Positions 8,915-16,608 are shown, numbered from the stretch's first letter. The stretch is 35,489 nt of DNA from Spirochaetaceae bacterium 4572_59 (GCA_002084805.1 NBMC01000035.1:1-35489), one strand, 5' to 3'. Made by a program: numbers and translations. Notes: generated by a model not told the origin, from the sequence alone.

Positions 8915-9031
8915 AACTTCGAGTTATAAAGCTTTGAGCAATAAGGATAAAAATAGATCCATAAAAGAAATGAGAAAGCACATAGCCGATATTGAACTAC
9001 AGATTAAAGATTACTATAAAAAAATGGAATA
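8915..9031 (+). pseudogene. Second GntR/FCD-type regulator tail
   Basis: A plus-strand frame ending at the TAA 9029-9031 reads YKALSNKDKNRSIKEMRKHIADIELQIKDYYKKME, again the C-terminal helices of an FCD domain (A..NKD...A...M..HI.DIE...DYY). It is similar to, but not identical with, the tail at 7886-8015, and lies on the opposite strand beyond the insertion sequence remnant. Nothing upstream in frame looks like the rest of the protein. The interval 8861-8914 has no recognisable content. Confidence 0.45.
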
Positions 9032-9088
9032 AAGTTTACACCCGATCTCTTGAAAGCCCTGCATAACGACAGTTGTTAGTAACCTATG

Positions 9089-9115
9089 TTACAAAAATAC
9101 CGGATTTTTCTGTAA
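9089..9115. promoter_or_regulatory. Palindrome, candidate Rrf2 operator
   Basis: An inverted repeat centred on CCGG (9100-9103) has arms TTACAAAAATA and ATTTTTCTGTAA, which pair with about one mismatch and one bulge. It lies about 27 bases upstream of the -35 box of the Rrf2 gene promoter, a natural place for autoregulation or an activator. The link to Rrf2 is inference. Confidence 0.45.
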
Positions 9116-9141
9116 TGAATATAAAACTGCTGATGATTAGA

Positions 9142-9170
9142 TTGACAGTCTGATCCTAAATAAGTATTGT
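9142..9170 (+). promoter_or_regulatory. Promoter of the Rrf2 operon
   Basis: TTGACA (9142-9147), a 17-base spacer, then TATTGT (9165-9170). The -35 is perfect, the -10 matches four of six, and the spacing is optimal. Transcription would begin near 9178, shortly before the Shine-Dalgarno AGGAGG of the gene at 9201. Confidence 0.7.
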
Positions 9171-9200
9171 GGTACCGGAATAGAGACAATAGGAGGAAGG

Positions 9201-9614
9201 ATGAACCATTTACTGAATATTTCTGAAGGATGCTCTCTTGCTTTTCATGGTTTGGCCCTCATTGCAGAGAATGCCCCGAAGAGATTGAATGTTAAATCTG
9301 TTGCTGCGGAACTGCAGGCTTCAGAGGCTCATCTGGCTAAGGTATTTCAGAGATTGAATAAGGCCGGGATTATTTCTTCTGTAAGAGGTCCCTCCGGGGG
9401 ATTTGTGCTTAATGGTCCTGCAGACGAGGTCAGTTTCCTGAATGTATACGAGGCCCTGGAAGGTGTTATTAAGCTGAATCGCTGCCCACTGGGGAAAGCG
9501 GTTTGTTCTTTTAACAAATGTATATTTCAAGGAAAACTAACAAAAATTACCAGGGATATGTATAAGGCCCTGGACGAAATAAAACTTTCTGATTTTACAG
9601 CAGAAAAGAATTAA
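9201..9614 (+). CDS. Rrf2-family transcriptional regulator
   Basis: A 137-residue winged-helix regulator with a strong Shine-Dalgarno (AGGAGGAAGG) before the ATG. Residues 30-70 hold the HTH and wing (VKSVAAELQASEAHLAKVFQRLNKAGIISSVRGPSGGFVL), matching the Rrf2 signature. Residues C95, C102 and C107 form the Cys cluster used by IscR/NsrR-type members to bind a [2Fe-2S] or [4Fe-4S] cluster, so redox, NO or iron sensing is plausible. The stop is 11 bases before the next gene, so it is very likely the first gene of the operon and its local regulator. What it senses cannot be told from sequence. Confidence 0.9.
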   Translation: MNHLLNISEGCSLAFHGLALIAENAPKRLNVKSVAAELQASEAHLAKVFQRLNKAGIISSVRGPSGGFVLNGPADEVSFLNVYEALEGVIKLNRCPLGKAVCSFNKCIFQGKLTKITRDMYKALDEIKLSDFTAEKN

Positions 9615-9625
9615 GAGGTAGATAA

Positions 9626-10855
9626 ATGAGTTATTTCAGCCCGTCAGATACATTACTGAAAATAGTAGAGGATTATCCGGAAACCGTAGCGGTTTTTGTT
9701 TCTAATGGATTTTCCCAGATGAGTGATAAAGAGAAAAGAGCAAAGTTTGCTTCAACCATATCCCTGCAGAATGCCCTCCTGCTGAAACAGCTTGATTTGA
9801 AGATCTTTTCCAAACTGTTGAACGAAGCGATTGATCAGAAGAAGGGAAAGGGTGTTGATGCCACTCTGGTAGAAGCGCAAAAGCAGGAAGAGGGCGATAT
9901 CCTTAACGTGGTCGGCTTATTACCCTGTCCCGTAAGGCTTCCACTTCTGGAAGAGTTTAACCAGTTTAATGAAGAATTCAAGGAAAGTTATAAGGTTCAT
10001 ATCAATCATGAGCTGAAAGCTGCATCCATGGGACTTGACTGGGTACAGGAGAATATCGACGGTGTTGAGGATCCCGGAAAACTTCCGGATCTCTTTCTTT
10101 CTGCCGGGTTTGATATGTTTTTTGATGAGAAAAAGATTGGAAAGTTTAAAAAACAGGGTGTTTTTGAGGATACTACCGGTCTCGATACATTTAATCCCGA
10201 ATTTGAAGAGATCGGTCTGAAAGATCCTGCCGGTCATTACGGTATGATCGGGGTAGTTCCGGCTGTCTTTCTGATTAACCTGGAAGAATTGGGAGATCTT
10301 GAAATGCCCAGAAGCTGGGAAGATATTCTTAAACCGGAATTTGAAAGACGGGTATCCCTGCCTGTGGGTGATTTTGACCTGTTCAACGGAATCCTTCTGA
10401 ATATTCATAAACTCTATGGAGATGAGGGTGTCAGAAAACTGGGAAGAAGTCTGCTGGCATCCATGCACCCCTCTCAGATGGTGAAAAGCAATCGCTTGAA
10501 AGAGAATAAACCCATTGTCACCATCATGCCCTATTTTTTTACCAAAATGGTTAAGGAAGGGGGCGGTATGGCTGCGGTATGGCCGGAAGATGGTGCTATT
10601 ATCAGCCCTATCTTTATGCTTTCCAAGAAAGATAAGATAGATAAACTTCAACCGGTAATTGACTTTTTTGCCTCGAAGAAAGTAGGAGAAGTCCTGGCTC
10701 ATAACGGACTCTTTCCCAGTGTTAATCCTGAAGTGGATAACCGGATTGACAGGAAGAATAAGTATATGTGGCTCGGCTGGGATTATATCTACAGCAATGA
10801 TATCGCCGCATTGATCAGCCATTGTGAAAAGACTTTTGAAGAGGAAGCTGCATGA
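9626..10855 (+). CDS. Cytoplasmic solute-binding-like protein with DUF1858-like N-terminus
   Basis: The protein has 409 residues. Residues 5-70 (DTLLKIVEDYPETVAVFVSNGF...LDLKIFSKLLNEAI) resemble DUF1858, a small helical domain often tied to hybrid-cluster and redox proteins, here without its usual Cys pair. Residues 90-400 look like a type 2 periplasmic-binding fold (ABC solute-binding family). The evidence is VVGLLPCPVRLPLLEEF at the start of the fold, MPRSWEDILKPEF in the middle, and VWPEDGAIISPIFMLSKK...PVIDFFASKKVGEVLAHNGLFPSVNP near the end, as in FbpA/ThiB-like proteins. No signal peptide or lipobox is present, so it should stay in the cytoplasm. That is unusual for this fold. Its stop overlaps the start of the next gene (ATGA). 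The ligand is unknown. Confidence 0.75.
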   Translation: MSYFSPSDTLLKIVEDYPETVAVFVSNGFSQMSDKEKRAKFASTISLQNALLLKQLDLKIFSKLLNEAIDQKKGKGVDATLVEAQKQEEGDILNVVGLLPCPVRLPLLEEFNQFNEEFKESYKVHINHELKAASMGLDWVQENIDGVEDPGKLPDLFLSAGFDMFFDEKKIGKFKKQGVFEDTTGLDTFNPEFEEIGLKDPAGHYGMIGVVPAVFLINLEELGDLEMPRSWEDILKPEFERRVSLPVGDFDLFNGILLNIHKLYGDEGVRKLGRSLLASMHPSQMVKSNRLKENKPIVTIMPYFFTKMVKEGGGMAAVWPEDGAIISPIFMLSKKDKIDKLQPVIDFFASKKVGEVLAHNGLFPSVNPEVDNRIDRKNKYMWLGWDYIYSNDIAALISHCEKTFEEEAA

Positions 10856-11571
10856 ATCTTGTAACCGTATCGGGTCCCCCTTCCTCAGGGAAGACCTCAG
10901 TTATTCTTAAAACAATTGATTCCCTGAAAAATAGGGGATTGAAAGTGGGGGTCGCTAAATTCGACTGTCTTTACACGGATGATGACATACTCTATGAAAA
11001 AGCGGGAATCCCTGTGAAAAAGGGGCTCTCCGGGGCGCTTTGTCCGGATCATTACTTTGTGAGCAATGTGGAAGAAGTGACCCAGTGGGGCATCAAAGAG
11101 GGATTTGATGTGCTGATCAGCGAGTCTGCCGGTCTGTGTAACCGCTGTTCTCCCTATATTAAAGATATTAAAGCCATCTGTGTCATCGATAACCTCAGCG
11201 GGATCAATACTCCCAAGAAGATCGGTCCCATGCTGAAGTCGGCAGATATTGTGGTTATCACAAAAGGAGACATTGTCTCTCAGGCAGAGCGGGAAGTTTT
11301 TGCCAGCCGGGTTAATATGGTGAATCCCTCGGCTATCATTATGAATATCAATGGCCTTACGGGGCAGGGTAGTTTTGAACTCAGCACTCTTATTTTCGAC
11401 GAAAAGGATAGCATTGAAACCCTGGTCGGGAAAAAACTACGTTTCTCCATGCCCTCAGCCCTCTGTTCCTACTGTCTGGGTGAGACCCGGATTGGTGAAA
11501 GTTTTCAGATGGGTAATGTGAGAAAGATGAATCTGCAGGATAAAACGGATAGTAAAGGGAGTGCCAAGTGA
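10852..11571 (+). CDS. UreG/HypB/CobW-like P-loop GTPase with Cys pairs
   Basis: The protein has 239 residues. Walker A is GPPSSGKT (8-15) and a G4-like TKGD lies at 137-140, the arrangement of SIMIBI-class nucleotidases such as UreG, HypB and CobW, which deliver metals during metalloenzyme maturation. It has potential metal ligands: C64 (ALCPDH), C96/C99 (CNRC), and C205/C208 (CSYC) before a conserved-looking ETRIGESFQMGN segment. The ESAGLCNRC motif sits where UreG/HypB have their switch region. The start overlaps the upstream stop by four bases and the stop overlaps the next GTG start, so the three genes are translationally coupled. The metal or cofactor handled is unknown. Confidence 0.75.
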   Translation: MNLVTVSGPPSSGKTSVILKTIDSLKNRGLKVGVAKFDCLYTDDDILYEKAGIPVKKGLSGALCPDHYFVSNVEEVTQWGIKEGFDVLISESAGLCNRCSPYIKDIKAICVIDNLSGINTPKKIGPMLKSADIVVITKGDIVSQAEREVFASRVNMVNPSAIIMNINGLTGQGSFELSTLIFDEKDSIETLVGKKLRFSMPSALCSYCLGETRIGESFQMGNVRKMNLQDKTDSKGSAK

Positions 11572-12575
11572 TTACAAAAGAACGTATTGAGGACCGGACC
11601 ATTGCCGATCTTCTTCAGGCCTATCCCTTTGTCGATTCTTTTTTCAACAATAATACCCTGGAAATTGAGGGAAAAGAGTCTTTGACCCTTTCTCAGCTCT
11701 TTGATGAAATGGATGAGGAAGAACGGGAAGACCGGGCACTGGATCCCGATCAGTTCAGTGCACAGCTTTTAGAGTTTATCAATCAGATGCTTTCCTTTCT
11801 GGATGAGGACAATTCAGTTCAATCTCTGACTATTCTGCCTGGAACTGATAAATCGGGAAATCCTGAAGGATTCACCGAGTTGGTGGTCCGGAAGAGCGAG
11901 GTCATCTCTATTGTGGGAGCCACAGGTTCAGGAAAGAGCCGTCTTCTGGGTGATATCGAATGGGTGGCCCAGAAGGATACTCCCACGTCGCGGCAAATTC
12001 TGATTAATGATGATTTGCCTGATACATCATGGAGATTTTCTTCTTCCAAAAAACTGGTAGCCCAGCTTTCGCAGAATATGAACTTTGTAATGGATCTGTC
12101 TGCTCAGGAGTTTGTGGAACTCCATGCGGAGAGCCGGTTGGTGGAGAGCCGGGATGAAGTTGTAACACGAATCATAGGAGAAGCTAATAAACTGGCGGGG
12201 GAACCCTTTACTCCGGAGACTCCCATCACAAGCCTTTCGGGGGGACAATCCCGGGCTCTGATGATTGCGGATACAGCAATATTAAGCAAGTCTCCTATCA
12301 TCCTGATTGATGAGATTGAAAATGCCGGTATCGATCGTAAGAAGGCTCTGGCCCTCTTATTGTCTGAAGAAAAGATTGTATTGATGGCCACCCATGATCC
12401 TGTACTGGCTCTGATGGGTGACAGAAGAATTGTGATAAGAAATGGCGGTATCGCCAAAGTTATAGAGACAACTGAGGAGGAGCGGACCATTCTGGGAAAA
12501 CTGGAAGAACTGGACCGAACTCTACTCAGTTACAGAACCCGTCTGCGCATGGGTGAAAGTTTATTAGATGATTAA
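11568..12575 (+). CDS. ABC-type ATPase with DUF1858-like N-terminus, no membrane partner
   Basis: The protein has 335 residues. The start is GTG at 11568, overlapping the upstream TGA. Residues 8-75 (DRTIADLLQAYPFVDSFFNNNTLEI...) resemble the DUF1858-like N-terminus of the solute-binding-like protein two genes upstream. The ATPase domain has Walker A GATGSGKS (117-124), a Q-loop Gln (about 169), the ABC signature LSGGQ (223-227), Walker B IILIDEIE (244-251) and the H-loop ATHD (H276). All catalytic elements are present, so it should hydrolyse ATP. No membrane-spanning permease is encoded in the operon, so an ordinary transporter is doubtful. A soluble machine acting on a partner protein or cofactor fits better (inference). 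Confidence 0.78.
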   Translation: MITKERIEDRTIADLLQAYPFVDSFFNNNTLEIEGKESLTLSQLFDEMDEEEREDRALDPDQFSAQLLEFINQMLSFLDEDNSVQSLTILPGTDKSGNPEGFTELVVRKSEVISIVGATGSGKSRLLGDIEWVAQKDTPTSRQILINDDLPDTSWRFSSSKKLVAQLSQNMNFVMDLSAQEFVELHAESRLVESRDEVVTRIIGEANKLAGEPFTPETPITSLSGGQSRALMIADTAILSKSPIILIDEIENAGIDRKKALALLLSEEKIVLMATHDPVLALMGDRRIVIRNGGIAKVIETTEEERTILGKLEELDRTLLSYRTRLRMGESLLDD

Positions 12576-12593
12576 AATGAGGAGATAAGAAAG

Positions 12594-12836
12594 ATGCACG
12601 ATGGATGTTCAGGTAGTTTTGAGTCAGGGAAACAGGTAGTAGATAAGGTTCGTATGATGGGTTTTTCGGAGCAGTTTATGCCTCTGCCCCTGCAGGTCCC
12701 CTGTGGGAGCTGTGAAAAGACCTTTGAAATGGCGACATTTGAGGCTAAATGCCCCGAATGCGGTTCGGTTCATGCTGTGACACCCTGTCACGCCTTTGAT
12801 CCCGTCAATGTGATGAGTGGTGGTGTCGGGTACTGA
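12594..12836 (+). CDS. Small zinc-ribbon protein of the Rrf2 operon
   Basis: The 80-residue protein follows GAGGAG and starts at ATG 12594, 18 bases after the ATPase stop. It holds two CxxC knuckles, C37-x2-C40 and C53-x2-C56, spaced like a rubredoxin-type zinc ribbon, plus C65-H66 and C5. Such a domain may bind zinc or iron, or dock on a partner. No family name is recognised. Because it ends the operon, it probably works with the GTPase and ATPase. Confidence 0.7.
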   Translation: MHDGCSGSFESGKQVVDKVRMMGFSEQFMPLPLQVPCGSCEKTFEMATFEAKCPECGSVHAVTPCHAFDPVNVMSGGVGY

Positions 12837-12856
12837 TTTACCCCCTGTATTAAGAC

Positions 12857-12889
12857 ATCCTCAACTGTAAGACTCTTGCAGCTGAGGAT
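12857..12889 (+). terminator. Hairpin at the end of the Rrf2 operon
   Basis: ATCCTCAACTGTA (12857-12869) pairs with TGCAGCTGAGGAT (12877-12889), with one mismatch and one wobble pair, around a 7-base loop. It starts 20 bases after the last stop. No T-run follows, so it may be a weak or Rho-assisted terminator or an mRNA-stabilising hairpin. Confidence 0.4.
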
Positions 12890-13062
12890 AGCTTGAAGAA
12901 AGTTGTTGTACAAACTCAGGGATAGTATATTTAAATAGTGAAAAACATAACATTTTATCAGATTTTCAATCACACATATTTCCGGTATCTTTCTCAGCAA
13001 GAACCTTCTATAATTATTGGAAACAAGCTATAAGATAACATTGTGAAAAAGGACTTTTAAAT

Positions 13063-15009
13063 ATGTATAATTCCCTGCTCGATATTCCATTTCGGACTGC
13101 AGCCCTCTACCCTGATCGAATCTCTCATCAGTTCAGGACTCCTTCTGGAACAGAAACCAGAACATTTGCCGAATTTGCCCTGCTGATAAAACAACTCACT
13201 GCGGGATTCCGTTCCTACGGTATTGAACGGAAGGATCATGTCGGTTTTTTTATGAATAACCGTTTTGAATGGATATCAACGGATTTTGCCTTGATGGCAT
13301 TGGGTGCCATATCTGTTCCCAGAGGATCCGATACTACTCCACTGGAAGTCCAGTTTATTTTTAATCACTCCGATTCAGTCTATCTGATATTGGAGACTCA
13401 AAAACAATTGAATGAACTAATGTTGGTTTTTCAGGATGAGAATTGGGAGAACTGCCGCCGTATCTTTATTTTGGATAAAAATGAAGGAATGGAAGTCCCT
13501 GATGCGTTAAGTGATAAAATCGTCTACTATGAAGATGTTATAGCGGCGGGTGATCATCTCTTAAAGGATCAGCCCGACCTGATCGAAACTCTGTCTCCTC
13601 TGATACATAAAGATGATATGATGACAATTGTCTATACCTCGGGAACAACGGGAAATCCCAAAGGGGTCATGCTGACCCATGGCAACTTTCTGCAGAATGT
13701 GGATGCCAATACTCCCCGTCTGGAAATAGACCCCAAAAAGGCTGAGAAAACAGTGGTCATGTTGCCATCCTGGCATGTGTATGAACGGGCTTTCGAGTAC
13801 TGTGCTGTTTCCAGTGCCCTCACTCTGACCTACTCATCACCCGGACGCTTTGCCTCGGATCTTTTAAAGGTAAAACCGGAAATTCTGATCTCCGTCCCCC
13901 GGGTGTGGGAATCTATCTATCAGAAGATGATCCGGGCAATCAGTGAGATGCCCGCCTACAAACGTTATCTTATCTTCTTCTATATCAAATTGAATCAGCA
14001 GTATCTCAGTTCTCTCCACTATTTGAGAGGCTGTTATATATCTCTTCATAAAAGGAATTCTCTCGTAAAGGCCGTTACATGGATCTATCACCTGTTTCGT
14101 TTTATCCTCTGGTTGCCGGGACACGGTATTGCCCGTATCCTGTTTAAACCCTTTCGGGAGAAGGTGGGGGGCAGGCTCAGGGGGGCCACATCCGCTGCGG
14201 GATCTCTTCCTAAATATCTGGATGAAATTTTTAATTCTCTGGGAATCAAGATTGTGAATGCCTATGGTATGACCGAAACTGCCCCTGGAATCCTTTCAAG
14301 AACCTTTTCAAAAAATACTTTCGGTACCACCGGTATCCCCTTTGACAATACGGAGGTGCAGATCCGGCTGGAAGATGGACAGGAAGCTGGTATTGGAGAG
14401 AAAGGGCTTATCTATGCCAGAGGCCCGCAGGTAATGCTGGGTTACTATAAAAATCCCGAGGCGACCAAAGCCGTCCTGGATAAGGAAGGATGGATGAACA
14501 CAGGAGATCTGGGAGTTCGCTCTGAGAATGGAGAGATTATTATTGTTGGCCGTCTGAAGGATACCATTGTCCTTATGAGTGGAGAAAATGTTGAGCCCGA
14601 ACCCATTGAGGAAAAAATTAAAGAGAGCCTCTATATCGACCATGCTGTGGTTCTGGGGCAGGATCAGAAGCAGCTTTCTGCTATTGTGGCTGTCAACGAG
14701 GAAGAGCTGATGAAGCTGGCTGTCGAACTGAAGATGTCTGAAGTGGACGTGGAGGTGGCAGGTAAGGATTCTATCACCCATGACAGGATAATTGAGGTCC
14801 TCCTAAAAGAGGTCAACCGGCTGATCTCCAAGGAACAGGGATTCAAACCCTTTGAATTTGTCACAAAGATTCTTCTTGTGAAGAATGACTTTTCCATCGG
14901 GAAGGAGCTGACACAGACCCTGAAGGTAAAACGGAAGTACATCGAGGACAAATATCAGAGTCTCATTGCCCGTCTGCATGAAGATACGGATAAGAAGCGG
15001 AAAAAATAG
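13063..15009 (+). CDS. Long-chain acyl-CoA synthetase (AMP-forming)
   Basis: This 648-residue AMP-binding enzyme activates fatty acids to acyl-CoA through an acyl-adenylate. The P-loop YTSGTTGNPKGVMLTHG is near residues 191-207, the adenylate-binding AYGMTET lies near 404-410, the TGD motif (NTGDLGV) near 480, and the hinge segment GRLKDTIVLMSGENVEPEPIE after it. The length and the region between P-loop and AYGMTET are typical of the FadD15/FACS branch, including a helical insertion in the middle. No transmembrane segment is obvious, although the region around residues 310-370 is hydrophobic and may touch the membrane. A moderate Shine-Dalgarno (AAAGGA) precedes the ATG. It stands alone, transcribed away from the convergent fragment behind it. 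Confidence 0.92.
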   Translation: MYNSLLDIPFRTAALYPDRISHQFRTPSGTETRTFAEFALLIKQLTAGFRSYGIERKDHVGFFMNNRFEWISTDFALMALGAISVPRGSDTTPLEVQFIFNHSDSVYLILETQKQLNELMLVFQDENWENCRRIFILDKNEGMEVPDALSDKIVYYEDVIAAGDHLLKDQPDLIETLSPLIHKDDMMTIVYTSGTTGNPKGVMLTHGNFLQNVDANTPRLEIDPKKAEKTVVMLPSWHVYERAFEYCAVSSALTLTYSSPGRFASDLLKVKPEILISVPRVWESIYQKMIRAISEMPAYKRYLIFFYIKLNQQYLSSLHYLRGCYISLHKRNSLVKAVTWIYHLFRFILWLPGHGIARILFKPFREKVGGRLRGATSAAGSLPKYLDEIFNSLGIKIVNAYGMTETAPGILSRTFSKNTFGTTGIPFDNTEVQIRLEDGQEAGIGEKGLIYARGPQVMLGYYKNPEATKAVLDKEGWMNTGDLGVRSENGEIIIVGRLKDTIVLMSGENVEPEPIEEKIKESLYIDHAVVLGQDQKQLSAIVAVNEEELMKLAVELKMSEVDVEVAGKDSITHDRIIEVLLKEVNRLISKEQGFKPFEFVTKILLVKNDFSIGKELTQTLKVKRKYIEDKYQSLIARLHEDTDKKRKK

Positions 15010-15029
15010 TGTTTGAATAAAATAAAAAC

Positions 15030-15060
15030 ATTCCGGTCATAGTGGTTTTGACCGGAATTA
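15030..15060 (-). terminator. Hairpin terminator (minus strand)
   Basis: ATTCCGGTCA pairs with TGACCGGAAT over 10 bp around a short loop (about 15031-15059). Read on the minus strand it is followed by GTTTTTATTTTATT, a proper U-tract, so it terminates the CoA-synthetase remnant. In the plus direction the tail is poor, so it may only partly stop acyl-CoA synthetase transcription. Confidence 0.7.
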
Positions 15061-15375
15061 TTGAATCCACTCCTCTTCGGTCAGTACCAGATTATTCAAA
15101 TTATCCGCCGCCTTGGCCACGGCGTACTCTCCGGCGATACTGGCAGTATGGGATTGGGTGGCCATCTGCCCCTCCCGGGTCCGTCCGGCCTTGTAAACCA
15201 CAATAGGTACACGACTCTGGTCTGCCAGCCCCCGGGATCCGATATTGAAAAAACGTCGCCCCGCAGCGGGTTGAAAACCTTCAATATACACAGCTATCAC
15301 CCGGTCTGTATTCATCAGAAGAACTGACCCCCACAACGGCAATTCCATGGGGCCGGAAAAACGCATCCATATTCC
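15058..15375 (-). pseudogene. ADP-forming acyl-CoA synthetase with large internal deletion
   Basis: Minus-strand sequence near 15375-15290 reads MDAFFRPHGIAVVGVSSS, the standard N-terminus of the CoA-binding domain of ADP-forming acetyl-CoA synthetases. It then jumps, with a frame change, to VYIEGFQPAAGRRFFNIGSR...PIVVYKAGRTREGQMATQSHTASIAGEYAVAKA, the conserved region with the catalytic-type His. Roughly 200 residues between are missing, and the frame stops soon after at EEWIQ. The ATP-grasp half is absent. The intact enzyme makes ATP from acetyl-CoA, typical of anaerobes. Transcription ends at the hairpin beside it. Confidence 0.7.
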
Positions 15376-15781
15376 GGACATGGGCCGTATTCTTTAAGAA
15401 CAAAGGGGGATTTTGAGGGGAAAAAACTGGAAAATGCCGTCGAAAGGGCACTCAGTTTGAGTTTTACATCCAGAATCTGATCCATATAGTCCTGTTTCCC
15501 TTCCTGTTCGTATTTCTTCTGTATTAGCGTTGAGGAGAGTAGAGCTTTAGCCCATTCGGAAGTAGGACAAGATTGGGCGGTGAAAAATGAGTGGCAAAAT
15601 GTTCTGCATCGGAACCGCCCTTATCTTTGTGGAGGATTTTTACGCCTCTCAGTTTCTCCTGCTATGGGGAATCGCTTATGTTCATTACGCCGGCTCCTTT
15701 TCAGATCTTATTCCTCTTCAGATTGTAAGAGCAGACGGGCAATCTTGCCAGAAGAATTACTGAAACGGGGAAATCATATCT
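15376..15781. other. Decayed stretch without recognisable genes
   Basis: About 400 bases lie between the CoA-synthetase remnant and the DOMON gene. A minus-strand open piece (about 15575-15385; QSCPTSEWAKALLSSTLIQKKYEQEGKQ and beyond) has protein-like composition but no family that I recognise. A plus-strand frame at 15580-15756 is probably spurious. Taken with the flanking pseudogene, this region looks like further gene decay. Confidence 0.4.
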
Positions 15782-16285
15782 TCAGGGAATTGTTATTTTC
15801 CCCGTATAGACAGGGCTGAGCTTTTCCGAAATATTGTCACTCTTTCCGCTGGCCAGCAGCAGGGGATAGGTTTTTCCCCTTACAAGTTCCGTATCATATT
15901 TATCTCCGCTGTTAAGAGGTAGAGAGAAGCTTACAAGAGTATACTCTCCTGTCTGTTTTCCCGATAGAACCTGCAGATCCTGGGAGCCTCCCAGTTCCAT
16001 ATCGTTTTTATGGGAGAGGGGTGATGTTCCAAAATGATCCTCACCCATGGCAATGCCCATCATGTCATCCACCCAGACTATAATAATGTTGGCATCTTTC
16101 ATTTTATCAGTGGCGCCCGTAGCAAATGCGATCCATCCGATAGTGGGTGCTTTTATTGTTACAATGAGCCGTTCACTTCTTGTTTCCAGAGAAAGCTCAA
16201 ATCCGTTTTCATTCAGTATATTCTGTGCCGGTAGCAGCAGGCTAACGGACAAAGCAGTCAACAGCAGACAAAGCGTTTTTTTCAT
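15782..16285 (-). CDS. Exported DOMON-domain protein
   Basis: The protein has 167 residues. A Sec signal peptide (MKKTLCLLLTALSVSLLLPA, with a likely cut after PAQ) is followed by a domain with GWIAFATGATDKMKDANIIIVWVDD, the core strand pair of DOMON domains, then a second half ending PVYTGKITIP. DOMON domains bind heme or sugars outside the cytoplasm. The usual heme-ligand Met is plausible in the DKM segment. A perfect Shine-Dalgarno (AAGGAGG) stands before the ATG on the minus strand. It is monocistronic and divergent from the ACT-domain gene. No redox partner is adjacent. Confidence 0.75.
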   Translation of the reverse strand: MKKTLCLLLTALSVSLLLPAQNILNENGFELSLETRSERLIVTIKAPTIGWIAFATGATDKMKDANIIIVWVDDMMGIAMGEDHFGTSPLSHKNDMELGGSQDLQVLSGKQTGEYTLVSFSLPLNSGDKYDTELVRGKTYPLLLASGKSDNISEKLSPVYTGKITIP

Positions 16286-16416
16286 CAGGGCCTCCTTTAT
16301 ACAGAATGAATCATTATGATAAAGCTTTCAATCATATGATTCAGCAATATTTCCCTGAAAATACTGGAAAATCACCTTATTCGGACATAAAATGAGGCTT
16401 GAGAGGAGAAGCTGCT

Positions 16417-16608
16417 ATGAAGAACAATCTAGCCGTAATTACAGCTGTCGGTTCTGACCGTATAGGTATTGTGGATGATATTACTTCCTTCATTGAGAAG
16501 AAAAATGCCCACATTCTGGAAAGCCGTATGGCTGTTCTGGGAGGGGACTCTGCTGTGATTATGCTGGTCTCCGGGGAAAAACGGGCTATTACCGGTCTGG
16601 AAATATGA
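16417..16608 (+). CDS. ACT-domain protein, truncated
   Basis: The start is the ATG at 16417 behind GAGGAGAAG. The 63-residue product (MKNNLAVITAVGSDRIGIVDDITSFIEKKNAHILESRMAVLGGDSAVIMLVSG...) is the first ACT domain of GcvR/UPF0237-type proteins, which bind amino acids. Full-length relatives have about 90 (one domain) or 170 (two domains) residues, so the end after LVSGEKRAITGLEI is short and probably reflects a deletion or a premature stop. Whether it is still expressed is unclear. Confidence 0.6.
   Translation: MKNNLAVITAVGSDRIGIVDDITSFIEKKNAHILESRMAVLGGDSAVIMLVSGEKRAITGLEI

Noticed and set aside
9920..10822. 300-codon open frame on the minus strand
   Set aside because: It is fully antisense to the solute-binding-like gene, has no family features and no ribosome-binding site; it arises from the codon use of the plus-strand gene.
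14308..14951. Two open frames on the minus strand
   Set aside because: Antisense to the acyl-CoA synthetase gene; low-complexity composition and no family match.
15580..15819. 79-codon plus-strand frame
   Set aside because: No family match, and it overlaps the end of the well-supported DOMON gene on the other strand.
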